Source of the DNA: Lacimicrobium alkaliphilum
Lineage (GTDB): Bacteria; Pseudomonadota; Gammaproteobacteria; Enterobacterales; Alteromonadaceae
Assembly (NCBI RefSeq): GCF_002591895.1
Contig: NZ_NISX01000005.1
Span: 124,001 to 188,000 of the forward strand
Direction: 5' to 3'
Length of the DNA stretch: 64,000 nt
Shown here piece after piece: positions 55,782 to 64,000 of the stretch. Numbering within the stretch: the first letter of the stretch is position 1; every line of letters starts with the position of its first letter. The notes beneath the pieces were generated by a model, which was given only the letters and a program-made list of their open reading frames with translations, was not told where the DNA came from and ran no database searches. The translations under genes were made by a program, and so were the position numbers.

Positions 55782-57842
55782 TCATTGGTTTTGTAAGTTC
55801 TGATACACCGGGCAAAGATCGATCGCTTTGTGCCAAAGCTTCTCTGATACCTGCTCTTCACCCAGCTCTTCAAAGGTTAACGCCAGCGTAGTGACTACAG
55901 CTGGCTGTAATTCCTGTTCGGCGAATTGCAACAAACGTTGCCGCTGCGCTTGTCCTATCCTGACCGGCTTTCCGGTAATACTGCTGAGTTTCAAACGATA
56001 ATAAACCTCACCAATTTCACCCCAAATCATCTGGCTGTTTCTGAGCTTGTCACGCTGAATTACCCTGAGCGCGTTGCGCAGCGCCTCTTCTGCACCAGAG
56101 TTATCATTAACCCCAAGATAAGAGGCGGCCAGCGCGCCCCAAACCTGGTGATAAACAATTTGATCCGGGTCCCCCATTTTTTCCAGTGCAGTCAATCGAT
56201 GCTGCAGAGACAATGGATAATCTCCTTGCAGATAAGCAATCAAGCCAAGTTGCTCATCCGCCAGATGATTCTGTGGGTGCAACGCCCTGAGTTGCTCAAA
56301 GGCCTCCCGGCCCTGCTTCAGATTCCCCAGACACACTGCAACAACACCAGCACCGTTATAGGCTACAGCCTTTTTTCCCAAATCAGCAGCTTGCTGAAAA
56401 TAGGACAGACTCTCAGTCATATTACCGTGATAAAAATAGTGAGTGGCCAGCCGGTAGTGATTAAACCAATATCCGGGCTCCAGTTTCAGTACATTCTGTA
56501 AGGTCTGCTCTGCCAACCCGATGGCGTTTTCGACACCGGAATCAGATTCATTGAAAGACAACATATAACTGGCACCAAGCCCCTGCAGTGCTTCGAGGTT
56601 CTGCGGCCACCGCTGCAAAACCTTCTGATACGCCTGAATACCAGCTTTTGTGCCTATGGTTCGCCGGTTTAACAGCGCCTGAGCAGACATCACATAGCTG
56701 TTTTGAGGAGCCAGCTGCCGGGCCCGCTGACAATGTTTTTCCGCTTGCTCTAACCGCTCCTTTTCATGCCCCTCGAAGCTATACCAGACATAGGTTTCAC
56801 ACAAGGCGGCCTCTGCTTCAGCAAAATCAGGATAACCCTGAATGGCCAGAGCCAGAAGATTAAGGGTTTTGTCTGATTCAGACCAGCTCTCGAGTTTATG
56901 GGCATCCATCAGTTGCCTTGCGAGCCAGTAATTGTCCCAGGCACTGATCTGTGCATCATTGGGCGTTGATGACAATGCCCCCGTTGTAATCAATTCACGA
57001 ATCTTACTGGCCAGTTGTTCAGCAAACAGCGTCGCCTGCTGTTTAAGTACCGTATGACCCATTACTTTGTACCAGATTAGTCTGTTACTGCCGTTGTAAA
57101 AAGCCAGTGCCTGTACCCTCAGGTACCTCCCCCGACGCCGGATGTCGAGCGTAATCACCGCATCAGCCTGATAGTCACGAGCCAGATCAATGGCCAGACG
57201 CACTTCCTGATTGTCCTGTGATGTTAAGGTGGCGATGGAAAAATCCTGACTCAACGCCTTGTTTAGCGAAGCCGTTAAAGGTTCAGCCGCGATCTGCTGT
57301 GGATTAATCAGAATGCTTGTGGGGATCAGCGAGCCGGACGCTGGCAAAAGGTCCGGGGGGGTATCGTTGTCATCGGCCTGGATTCCACGAAACAGCAGTA
57401 TAAAGAGTATCAGAGCCAGTCCGACGCCGAGCACGGGCATCAGCCAGGAAACGGTTATAATACGCTGCGGCTGAGCATGATGCTCCTCAGTGTGGGCGGC
57501 AGACTGAACGATATAGTCAACAGGTCCGGCCTCCCGCTCCTGATCCTGATCCAGACTGTCAGCCTCTTTAGAGGTCAGATACAACGCCCAGGCATCTGTG
57601 TTCAAAACCCTGGCGACCCGTTCTATACTGACGGGATCGACAGATTCACCGCGAAATACCCGGTTGACCATAGTGCGAGGGATCTTTTTGAGCCCCTCTG
57701 ACACCTGTATTCGTCTGGCTACCTCAGTCTGGGATTTGATTCCTGCCGCCAACAGAGCCGACCGCAACTTAGCCGGCGATGCCTGCACACCCCTGGCTCG
57801 CTTGCCACCACTATAGGATACTGAGCCTTGTTTATCGCCCAC
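55782..57842 (-). CDS. Membrane-anchored HTH/TPR transcriptional regulator
   Basis: 686 residues, GTG start with AGGGAGA upstream. The N-terminus (about 22-95) is an XRE-like HTH (KLRSALLAAGIKSQTEVARR, IPRTMVNRVFRGESVD). A single membrane helix lies at about 130-152 (WLMPVLGVGLALILFILLF). Outside is a domain of about 165-290 resembling the TolB/FlgO-like part of CadC-type regulators (DFSIATLTSQDNQEVRLAID, YQADAVITLDIR), then TPR repeats to the end (for example NYWLARQLMDAHKL, LEPGYWFNHYRLATHYFYHG). It is convergent with the cohesin gene, 29 bases apart. It could be a one-component membrane regulator, possibly of the surface operon; the target is unproven. Confidence 0.8.
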   Translation of the reverse strand: MGDKQGSVSYSGGKRARGVQASPAKLRSALLAAGIKSQTEVARRIQVSEGLKKIPRTMVNRVFRGESVDPVSIERVARVLNTDAWALYLTSKEADSLDQDQEREAGPVDYIVQSAAHTEEHHAQPQRIITVSWLMPVLGVGLALILFILLFRGIQADDNDTPPDLLPASGSLIPTSILINPQQIAAEPLTASLNKALSQDFSIATLTSQDNQEVRLAIDLARDYQADAVITLDIRRRGRYLRVQALAFYNGSNRLIWYKVMGHTVLKQQATLFAEQLASKIRELITTGALSSTPNDAQISAWDNYWLARQLMDAHKLESWSESDKTLNLLALAIQGYPDFAEAEAALCETYVWYSFEGHEKERLEQAEKHCQRARQLAPQNSYVMSAQALLNRRTIGTKAGIQAYQKVLQRWPQNLEALQGLGASYMLSFNESDSGVENAIGLAEQTLQNVLKLEPGYWFNHYRLATHYFYHGNMTESLSYFQQAADLGKKAVAYNGAGVVAVCLGNLKQGREAFEQLRALHPQNHLADEQLGLIAYLQGDYPLSLQHRLTALEKMGDPDQIVYHQVWGALAASYLGVNDNSGAEEALRNALRVIQRDKLRNSQMIWGEIGEVYYRLKLSSITGKPVRIGQAQRQRLLQFAEQELQPAVVTTLALTFEELGEEQVSEKLWHKAIDLCPVYQNLQNQ

Positions 57843-58036
57843 AATTTCTCCCTGAAATCATTGCCTTATGTCTCGCTTTAAGGTGAATAAACGAATTACT
57901 TATCTGAAAGAATAATTCTGACGCGTTGCAAGCTGATGTCAAAAACCGGCGAATAAGACCGGAAATTCAGGCAATCGTCTTTGACAGAACTATCTAACTA
58001 TCCGCTTGTTCAGGGGTCAAGGCTTTTATCTTTTAC

Positions 58037-58714
58037 TCAGACAAGTTGTGTCAGCAAAGCCCTGGCCGTTTCGGCAGAGGAGCCCGGATTCTGACCAGTA
58101 ATCAGGCGACCATCCACCTGCACAAAACTGGTCCAGTCATCGCCCTTACTAAAACTTCCCCCCAGTGCCTGGAGCTTATCCTCGAGTAAGAACGGCACAA
58201 CATCAGTAAGTTGTACAGCTTGTTCTTCACTATTTGAAAAACCCGTCACTGACTTGCCTTTAACCAATGACACACCCTGATTATTTTTAACTTGTGTCAA
58301 AACGGCAGGTGCGTGGCATACCGCCGCCACAGGTTTATCTGCCTGCAAGGTTTTGCTGATCAGATCGATGGAGTATTGATCATGGGTCAAATCCCACAAC
58401 GGCCCATGGCCCCCCGGATAAAACACTCCGTCAAAGTCTTCGGCATGAATATCACTCAACTTCTGTGTATGGGCCAGATGATGCTGTGCCTGCTCGTCTC
58501 TTTCGAAACGCCTGGTATCATCCGTCTGAAACTCGTCACCTGTACTATTTGGATCAATGGGAGGCTGCCCTCCTTTTGGTGATGCCAGTACGATCTCTGC
58601 TCCTGCATCTTTAAATACATAATACGGGCTGGCAAATTCCTCCAGCCAAAAGCCGGTTTTCTGCCCCGTATCACCCAATTTGTCATGTGATGTCAGTACC
58701 ATAAGTATTTTCAT
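58037..58714 (-). CDS. DJ-1/PfpI family protein, Hsp31-like
   Basis: 225 residues. The class I glutamine amidotransferase-like fold with nucleophile Cys in VAAVCHAPAVL. The start KILMVLTSHDKLGDTGQKTG and the GFWLEEFASPYYVFKDAG segment are those of Hsp31/YDR533C-like proteins, which have been reported as chaperones and glyoxalases. GGGAG lies upstream of the ATG. It precedes the membrane regulator on the same strand with a 194-base gap. Confidence 0.88.
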   Translation of the reverse strand: MKILMVLTSHDKLGDTGQKTGFWLEEFASPYYVFKDAGAEIVLASPKGGQPPIDPNSTGDEFQTDDTRRFERDEQAQHHLAHTQKLSDIHAEDFDGVFYPGGHGPLWDLTHDQYSIDLISKTLQADKPVAAVCHAPAVLTQVKNNQGVSLVKGKSVTGFSNSEEQAVQLTDVVPFLLEDKLQALGGSFSKGDDWTSFVQVDGRLITGQNPGSSAETARALLTQLV

Positions 58715-58853
58715 ATTTGTTTAATCTCCCGTTTTTCTGCATAGCAGATCGATATGTGACCAGCGAACTGGTTTTCACTGAAAACATATGGATAAAGTTT
58801 ATAAGAACAGACCAATTGTATTGTTGATTTGGCAGGATTTAGATCACATCAGC

Positions 58854-59084
58854 CAGTATCTGTTAACGCCCCTGCAGTGCTGATTGTCAGAGTACTTTAC
58901 GGCATTATACCTTGCTAGAAATGTCATATAGAAATCGATGTAAGAACTTAAATATCAATAGGTTAGGCAGTGTCTGTTAATGCTCCCTGTAGTGCTGACT
59001 GTCAGAGTACTTTACAGCATATTTATACCTTAATAGAAACGTCATACAAAATCGATATAAACGATTATATATCAAACAGTTAGT
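58854..59084. repeat. Two imperfect tandem copies of a 114-bp non-coding segment
   Basis: Copy 1 (58854-58967) and copy 2 (58968 to about 59084) share long blocks, including GTCAGAGTACTTTAC, TAGAAA-GTCATA and AATCGAT; by eye about 80% identical. No ORF is present. The pair ends six bases before a sigma-54-like promoter, so it may be an enhancer region with two copies of an activator site. It makes up most of the 58715-59175 gap. Confidence 0.8.
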
Positions 59085-59089
59085 CATCA

Positions 59090-59105
59090 CGGCCTGAAAT
59101 TTGCT
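59090..59105 (+). promoter_or_regulatory. Sigma-54-like (-24/-12) promoter of the PEP-CTERM gene
   Basis: CGGCCTGAAATTTGCT: GG and GC are exactly 12 bases apart, TTGCT is a perfect -12 element and GGC of the -24 element is kept. The predicted start near 59117 leaves a leader of about 60 bases. Weaker than the site at 45481-45496. Confidence 0.45.
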
Positions 59106-59175
59106 CAGACCTGATGCTTTAGTCAGTATTTTTCAATGAAAAATGCATTTTACTAGTTAATATTCAGGATAAATT

Positions 59176-60006
59176 ATGTTACCAAAAAATACGCTTGCGA
59201 TGACCATAGGGTTACTGGCTTTATCGGGTTTTAATTCTTTGGCACAAGCTGAAGTCATAACGCAAAGATCTGCAATTGAAACAATTATATTGGCTGATAC
59301 TTCAGGCAGTAATTTGTTGGAAACAAATAGTGCAAACTCCGAATATACACAAAACTATGAAGACGCTGCCGCAACCCTGGCATTAAGAGCCGATACTTCA
59401 GCAGGTGTAGTCGGTGCCAGCTCCTATTCAAAAGGTGACTCAGGGCAAGCTCTGGTTACTATTTTCGATACTATTGAGTTTTCCGGTTTACTGACACCCA
59501 CTACGATCAGTTACAACCTCGGTGTTGATGGTAGTTTTTATACTGATTCGATATTTGATTCAGCCTACTTTCAGTCCTATGTAAGGATTTACGACATTAC
59601 GGGCATGCAAAGCTGGTTAGAAACCGAACCGTTTTTTGATGTTTTTGATGATACAGGACCGGTAGACAGCGCAAATGAAATTAGCTACACCGGATTTTAT
59701 CAAAGTTCTCAGGATGCTGGTGACGGTCTGTATTCTTTTGATGAGGTATTAAATGGATCCTTTACCGCTGAAGAAGGTAAAACCTATGGTATTGCTATTG
59801 TCGCCAATGCCTTTGCATCGGGTGAAAATGCCTATACCGACTTTCTTAATACCAGTACGTTCAGTTTTACCGATCTGGGCGGGGCGACATTTACATCAGG
59901 CTCTGGTGCTTTTCTGAACCCGACGTCAGTGCCTGAGCCATCGGGCCTGGCGATCTTAGGTTTAGGGCTGGCCGCGCTCGGTTTTCGCCGGATAAAACAA
60001 TCCTGA
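59176..60006 (+). CDS. PEP-CTERM sorting domain protein
   Basis: 276 residues. Signal peptide (about 1-26; GLLALSGFNSLAQA). The body is acidic and beta-rich (ISYNLGVDGSFYTD, YVRIYDITGMQSW), like other exosortase cargo that forms extracellular matrix. The PEP-CTERM tail is VPEPSG, hydrophobic LAILGLGLAALGF, then RRIKQS. No cohesin or dockerin motif is seen. It is preceded by a sigma-54-like element and a duplicated upstream segment, and is not in an operon. Confidence 0.9.
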   Translation: MLPKNTLAMTIGLLALSGFNSLAQAEVITQRSAIETIILADTSGSNLLETNSANSEYTQNYEDAAATLALRADTSAGVVGASSYSKGDSGQALVTIFDTIEFSGLLTPTTISYNLGVDGSFYTDSIFDSAYFQSYVRIYDITGMQSWLETEPFFDVFDDTGPVDSANEISYTGFYQSSQDAGDGLYSFDEVLNGSFTAEEGKTYGIAIVANAFASGENAYTDFLNTSTFSFTDLGGATFTSGSGAFLNPTSVPEPSGLAILGLGLAALGFRRIKQS

Positions 60007-60201
60007 ATGATGTCTGAAAAGGGGTTGTTGTTAAACATGCCTGCAGGGGTATTGCCTGAAATAACCTTGCAAAAAAACTAACTTCAACCCACTTTCACCT
60101 GTTCACGACTATGCCATATCAGACATTAACCAGCCTGGTGCTTATCAGTAGAAACCAACAAGAAGCGAGAGCCAGCTGTTTAGAGGGGTTTGGGGGATTA
60201 C

Positions 60202-60678
60202 CTACGACTCTGCGACTATGGGATCCTGACCCCGGTCATTGTGGCTGTTGATCTCTCCCCAGACCTGATACGTCCCCACCGCATACAGCAGGCCAATTCC
60301 CAGACAAATACCTGAACTGACCAGCCAGAACGTCAGACTGTTTTCCGGGAACATGGGCATCAGCCAGAAAAACGCCACCCCCCGAATCAGATAAACGCTG
60401 GTAATAGCGCACAATGCAAACCGAAGAAATGGCAGGCGAAAAATCACTCCTGCACCAGATAAAGCGTACAAGCCCCAGGCCACCAACACCATAACCAGTA
60501 CGGAGGTAACAATGGTTGGATACCACAGCCCTTTCTCAGCCATTTTCGCCATTTGCTCACCCGCGCCAAAAAATCGATACGCATCAGCCCCAAAAACGAT
60601 GCACCCCAGATGGGAAAGCGCAGCAGCGAAACTGCAAAACGCACCAATGATTAACAGGGGATTTTTATCTGAGAACAT
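60202..60678 (-). CDS. Four-helix membrane protein of unknown function
   Basis: 158 residues with four predicted helices (about 8-29, 52-75, 83-106 and 112-138). SHLGCIVFGADAYRFFGAGEQM and GLWYPTIVTSVLVMVL are distinctive. AAGGAA precedes the ATG. I do not name a DUF with confidence. A broken partial copy lies at 61987-62203, so the gene family has duplicated locally or been acquired twice. Confidence 0.75.
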   Translation of the reverse strand: MFSDKNPLLIIGAFCSFAAALSHLGCIVFGADAYRFFGAGEQMAKMAEKGLWYPTIVTSVLVMVLVAWGLYALSGAGVIFRLPFLRFALCAITSVYLIRGVAFFWLMPMFPENSLTFWLVSSGICLGIGLLYAVGTYQVWGEINSHNDRGQDPIVAES

Positions 60679-60899
60679 GCTATTTCCTTATGTGTCTGCA
60701 CGTTAAGTTACGCTGTAAGCCAATGACAACAAAGCCATTTTTTAACATGTTCGCAATCACTTCACCATCTTTACAAACTTTTATTGTTGTCTTTTCAGTA
60801 CAGTTTGATGGTATTGCTGAAGGCAGCGTGCGGATAAAGTGAATGATTGATTAGGTTTTTGGTGTGACTGGCCATCGGGTCCCCCTTCTCTGGAGGGCC

Positions 60900-61592
60900 T
60901 TACTCTGCCTCTAGTTGCCGGATAAGCTCATCTGCACTCATTACTTGTGCATACCGCTCATTCAGGGTCAGCAATGTGGCTTTATGCAGTTCTTTGGTGA
61001 TGGCGGCGGTGCAGTCTGAAATCAGCGATACCTGAAAACCAAGATCACTGGCACTACGAACTGCACTGCTGATACATTCGTTGGTGTAGACACCCGCAAT
61101 ATAGAGTTCGCTGATGCAAAGATTACGCAGCACACTCTCAATATTAGTAGCGATAAATACACCACTGGCCGTTTTACTGAGCACAATCTCGTCATCGACA
61201 GGCGCCACTTCCGGAAGGAACTCAGCAAGTTTGGAGCCCGGAGGGGCATGCAGCCCAAGCCTTTTATGTTCAAGACTGCGATCTCGCCCATCCTCAGTAA
61301 GGGACTGAATATGGATATGAATGACTTCATGATCGTTAGCCCGGAAGTATTCCTGAAGCTTGCTGACATTGGGTACGACGGTATCGCGAACACGCCTGAG
61401 ATAGTACTGAATAGCATCTTCAGAAACCCCGGATTTACGGTGACTTTCGAAAACCCCGTAACCTTCTGCGCAGCCCAGGTATTGCAAGTCAATACACAAC
61501 AATGCCTTTTGCCAGCTTTCGCAAAGCGGGCTACCCTGCTTTTTCTGATGTGACCCCAGAGGCCCGGGCTGAAAGCGTTTATCAGGTTCCAT
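60900..61592 (-). CDS. Isochorismatase-family cysteine hydrolase
   Basis: 230 residues. The triad is visible: Asp in ALLCIDLQYLG, Lys in VLSKTASGVFIATN, and Cys in GVYTNECISSAVRSASDLGF. The extended N-terminus (about 25 residues) and the YYLRRVRDTVVPNVSKLQEYF segment differ from YcaC. Substrate unknown. AAGGAG lies upstream of the ATG. The gap 61593-61986 upstream of it holds no recognisable gene. Confidence 0.83.
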   Translation of the reverse strand: MEPDKRFQPGPLGSHQKKQGSPLCESWQKALLCIDLQYLGCAEGYGVFESHRKSGVSEDAIQYYLRRVRDTVVPNVSKLQEYFRANDHEVIHIHIQSLTEDGRDRSLEHKRLGLHAPPGSKLAEFLPEVAPVDDEIVLSKTASGVFIATNIESVLRNLCISELYIAGVYTNECISSAVRSASDLGFQVSLISDCTAAITKELHKATLLTLNERYAQVMSADELIRQLEAE

Positions 61593-61986
61593 TCGATTCT
61601 CCTTACTCTGTGGAATCTTTGGGATGCGGGCTTATCAAGATGTGCCCTGAATGAGTATTTCCAGAGCTTTGAGTCTGGCAATGTATGAGCCCTGAACGCC
61701 TCGTCCGTGATGATTACATCACATGACTATCAGGCCGGGAGCCCTTAACATCATTGATGACCACCCGATTTTCAGGGGGCCAAGACACTCCAGATGAATA
61801 AATCCAGATTTATCCTCATGCCCGTTAGCATAGCTTACTTTGAATCCTTAATTAACATTACACGGAACACACAAAGGCCCCAATAAAACCGAGACTAAAG
61901 GTTAATTAAAAAGAAGAGTTCACAGCAGATAGTTTGCGCTAATGGCGCACAAACCATTACGAGGTATACCTGACCCTTGCACCCGA

Positions 61987-62203
61987 TCAGGCATTGCGTG
62001 ACCAGAACAGCAGTACTATCACTAATAAAGAAGTGACAATGGTCGGGTACCACAGTCCCTGCTCTGTCATACTCGCCATGTATTCATCGGCACCCAGCAA
62101 ACAATGCAGCCAAGATGTACCGGGGCTGTAATAAAGTTGCAAATAGAACAAGTGATTAAGAGCGTATTATTACCCGCTTGCGTGTTTTCCTAAGAGTGAA
62201 CAT
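61987..62203 (-). pseudogene. Frameshifted remnant of a paralogue of the 60202 protein
   Basis: Reading down the minus strand from an ATG at 62203, a shifted frame gives NNTLLITCSICNFITAPVHL and then GCIV, matching the start of the 60202 protein. After a small deletion and another frame change comes LGADEYMASMTEQGLWYPTI and then VTSLLVIVLLFW, ending at TGA 61987-61989. About half the gene is missing. It shows clear homology to FFGAGEQMAKMAEKGLWYP in the intact copy. Confidence 0.85.
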
Positions 62204-62214
62204 TACCAAGCGAT

Positions 62215-62928
62215 TCATTTACCAATATTCCGTTGCCATTCCTCGGCATCGACTCCCCTAAAAATCAACCATAGCGCGCAGGTAAGCTCTGCGATAAAAG
62301 AAAGTACCAATATGGGAAATACAACATCAGACAAAGAAGGTGCGATCAGCAACGTAAGGCTGTTGAGCAGATAACTTAATCCAGCGATGGTCATTAACAC
62401 ACCAATAAATTTTGGGAAATAGTCAGCACAATAGATCAGAAAGCCATATCCGACACAGGCAAAGCCAAAGAAGACTAGCCCAAGAGCAAAACCGTAATCA
62501 TGTATATCCAACAATAACATCACCTGAGAACTGACTTGGTCCGACTCAAAAGCCAACATATACTGCGAATCATTCATCATTATCAACGGCACTAAAAGCA
62601 CCAGCTTATTGGCAACCAGCACGGCCGTCTGGGCCAGATTAAACGCGACCGAAACCAGAGCCAGTAGTTTATTAACCGGCTTTAGCAGGAAATACAGTAT
62701 TACCATCACAGGAATATCCAGCGCGTGCATCATCACATCGCCGGCAATTCCGAGCCGCCATATATCGCTGGCTTCCAGGATATTGCTGGCAGTTAAGGCT
62801 GCATTATCAAAGTCTACCAGACCGTCCCTGATAAAAAGCTGGCCGGTAATACCAAAGCCAATAATCAATAGATACGCAATGCCGGCAATTCTGGTATAAG
62901 AATTGGGTGAGTCGATAATGGATTTCAT
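62215..62928 (-). CDS. DUF4386 membrane protein
   Basis: 237 residues with six predicted helices. The YTRIAGIAYLLIIGFGITGQ start, NILEASDIWRLGIAGDVMMH and LKPVNKLLALVSVAFNLAQT are typical of DUF4386, which has no known function. AAAGGAAG precedes the ATG. It lies 16 bases after the next membrane protein gene and downstream of an AraC-type regulator, so the three may be one unit. Confidence 0.85.
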   Translation of the reverse strand: MKSIIDSPNSYTRIAGIAYLLIIGFGITGQLFIRDGLVDFDNAALTASNILEASDIWRLGIAGDVMMHALDIPVMVILYFLLKPVNKLLALVSVAFNLAQTAVLVANKLVLLVPLIMMNDSQYMLAFESDQVSSQVMLLLDIHDYGFALGLVFFGFACVGYGFLIYCADYFPKFIGVLMTIAGLSYLLNSLTLLIAPSLSDVVFPILVLSFIAELTCALWLIFRGVDAEEWQRNIGK

Positions 62929-62944
62929 CGATGGCTTCCTTTAA

Positions 62945-63352
62945 TTATCTAATTATCCAGGGCTCGCTCTTAGCTTTTATATACCGTTCAAACACATATC
63001 CCCAGGGTAAAACAATGGGCACCAGCACCAGGCCGATAACACAGGCAAACAAGGTTTCAGCGGCATAGGAGTCAAGGCCGGTATCCAGCCACATCCGGTA
63101 TGCGAAGGCCACGACCCAAATCAGCTTCCAGAGAAACTCGAAAATCAGCAGAGGTAACATTTTTAGCGGGTACCTGAGCCCAAGCAAGCACATCATGCCC
63201 AGTGCGCCCAGCAAAGCAGAGACCACAGTATGCACATCAGCCTGGCTACCCGATGGAAACAATATTTCCGGCCAAATAGTCAAACCAAGCCCAACGGCAA
63301 TCAGTAAATACATTCCCCTGAGCAGATTTAGCCTCAGCGCCGACACTTCCAT
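62945..63352 (-). CDS. Small membrane protein of unknown function
   Basis: 135 residues with four predicted helices (about 9-27, 42-60, 65-85 and 98-120). GGAGG lies upstream of the ATG. The sequence is hydrophobic with a charged C-terminal tail (FERYIKAKSEPWIIR). No family is recognised with confidence. It sits between an AraC-type regulator and the DUF4386 gene on the same strand. Confidence 0.75.
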   Translation of the reverse strand: MEVSALRLNLLRGMYLLIAVGLGLTIWPEILFPSGSQADVHTVVSALLGALGMMCLLGLRYPLKMLPLLIFEFLWKLIWVVAFAYRMWLDTGLDSYAAETLFACVIGLVLVPIVLPWGYVFERYIKAKSEPWIIR

Positions 63353-63446
63353 AATGCTTCCTCCGGGAAATATGCTTCAGACAGCCAGATCATCATTTGA
63401 ACTTTCATATACCCCTTTAAACAATCCCTGAACGTTGATAACCAGC

Positions 63447-64000
63447 CTACTCAGAACAAACCAGTTCTGTGGGTGATGACGATGATTCACTCAAATAGCT
63501 GACACGATACTGATTTGGCGTTTGCCCGAATTCGGCCTTAAAAGCCCTTGTAAAAGGCCCTACTGAGGCAAAGCCGCTTTCCATGCCAACCACCGCCACC
63601 GGCCAGTGTCGGTTAGCCGGGTCTTCCAGCAACGCTCTGGCGTGATAAACCCGCAGTGTATTAACGTGATGATTGAAATTCTGCGCCCTGAGTTGTTCGC
63701 GCATAACCCGGCTGACGCGGTATTCCGGCACATCCAGTGCCCGGGCGATATCACTGACCCGTAAATTGGGTTGCAAATACTGCTGTTGTTGTTGCAGTCG
63801 GCGGGTAATTTCCTCAGCCAGCAGCATATCATTTTCATGGCCGGGCGCTGATACCATTGAGTCAGCCAGCCCTTGGGCTTCTGTCCCGCTTTTGGCTGTG
63901 TGAGACTTCCACAGGATCAATATCTGAGTAACCAGCATAATCTGAATAGCACTGATAGTCGCCAGCAGATGGTGCCAGTAGCCTTCATTTTGCGGCGTAC
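63447..64000 (-). CDS. AraC-type regulator with N-terminal membrane part (partial)
   Basis: The 3' 184 codons are in the window; the frame stays open beyond base 64000, so the start is missing. The C-terminal end is an AraC/XylS double HTH (RVSDIARALDVPEYRVSRVM, then VVGMESGFASVGPFTRAFKA and the closing FGQTPNQYR). The segment before it (ATISAIQIMLVTQILILWK) is a membrane helix, so this belongs to AraC proteins with a multi-helix N-terminal sensor. The following genes encode small membrane proteins that it could control. Confidence 0.85.
   Translation of the reverse strand, partial: TPQNEGYWHHLLATISAIQIMLVTQILILWKSHTAKSGTEAQGLADSMVSAPGHENDMLLAEEITRRLQQQQQYLQPNLRVSDIARALDVPEYRVSRVMREQLRAQNFNHHVNTLRVYHARALLEDPANRHWPVAVVGMESGFASVGPFTRAFKAEFGQTPNQYRVSYLSESSSSPTELVCSE

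Noticed and set aside
58900-58920. GGCAT...CTTGCT in copy 1 of the 114-bp repeat as a sigma-54 promoter
   Set aside because: The GG-GC distance is 13 instead of 12 and copy 2 has lost the TTGC, so the better site at 59090-59105 was kept.

Overview
The window looks like chromosome from a marine gammaproteobacterium of the order Alteromonadales, probably Alteromonadaceae. This is inferred from E. coli-like housekeeping gene order (gcvA-ygdD-rlmM; hemA-prfA-prmC-sirB2-sirB1-kdsA; lolB-ispE-prs; pth-ychF; metT-leuW-glnU tRNAs near ubiF and miaB-ybeZ-ybeY-ybeX-lnt; yeaG-yeaH) combined with PEP-CTERM cargo proteins, a DUF3369/HD-GYP regulator and several small secreted proteins of unknown function. 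No species can be named from the sequence alone.

Layout. 1-5 kb: end of an unknown gene, a PPK2 kinase, then the gcvA-hydrolase-ygdD-rlmM run on the minus strand. 5-13.6 kb: a minus-strand hemA to kdsA cluster with two additions, an HD-GYP response regulator and a DUF819 permease. 13.7-19.7 kb: plus-strand lolB-ispE-prs, a lipoprotein, rplY-pth-ychF. 19.8-20.3 kb: four tRNAs (Met, Leu, Gln, Gln) with a good promoter and a terminator. 20.5-28.2 kb: accessory genes (alanine/sodium symporter, Vgb-like propeller, isochorismatase, a broken pirin, LysR), ubiF, and a DMT transporter. 28.4-33.8 kb: miaB-ybeZ-ybeY-ybeX-lnt. 33.9-44.7 kb: amidohydrolase, DUF2490 porin-like protein, DMT/MocR divergent pair, GST, RecQ-like helicase, yeaG-yeaH. 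44.8-64 kb: an accessory region rich in cell-surface genes.

The most interesting part is 44.8-60 kb. A 1595-residue secreted protein (50341-55128) is built of nine PPC-like domains, seven of them near-identical 110-residue repeats, then five PKD-like domains and a C-terminal module with two textbook dockerin calcium loops. The next gene (55180-55752) encodes a short protein with a cohesin-like fold pattern and a PEP-CTERM sorting tail. Together they suggest a two-part surface anchor: the PEP-CTERM cohesin is sorted by exosortase, and the large repeat protein docks on it through calcium-dependent dockerin-cohesin pairing. A membrane-bound HTH/TPR regulator lies convergent to the pair. Two other PEP-CTERM genes (44818 and 59176) have sigma-54-type -24/-12 elements upstream, and the second is preceded by a duplicated 114-bp segment that could be an enhancer region.

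Dispersed imperfect palindromes with CACAGAG/CGCAGAG-type arms fill several intergenic regions (about 16.3, 16.5, 20.3, 25.3, 25.4 and 38.5 kb). Two degraded genes were found: an internally deleted pirin (23987-24231) and a frameshifted partial copy (61987-62203) of the four-helix membrane protein at 60202-60678.
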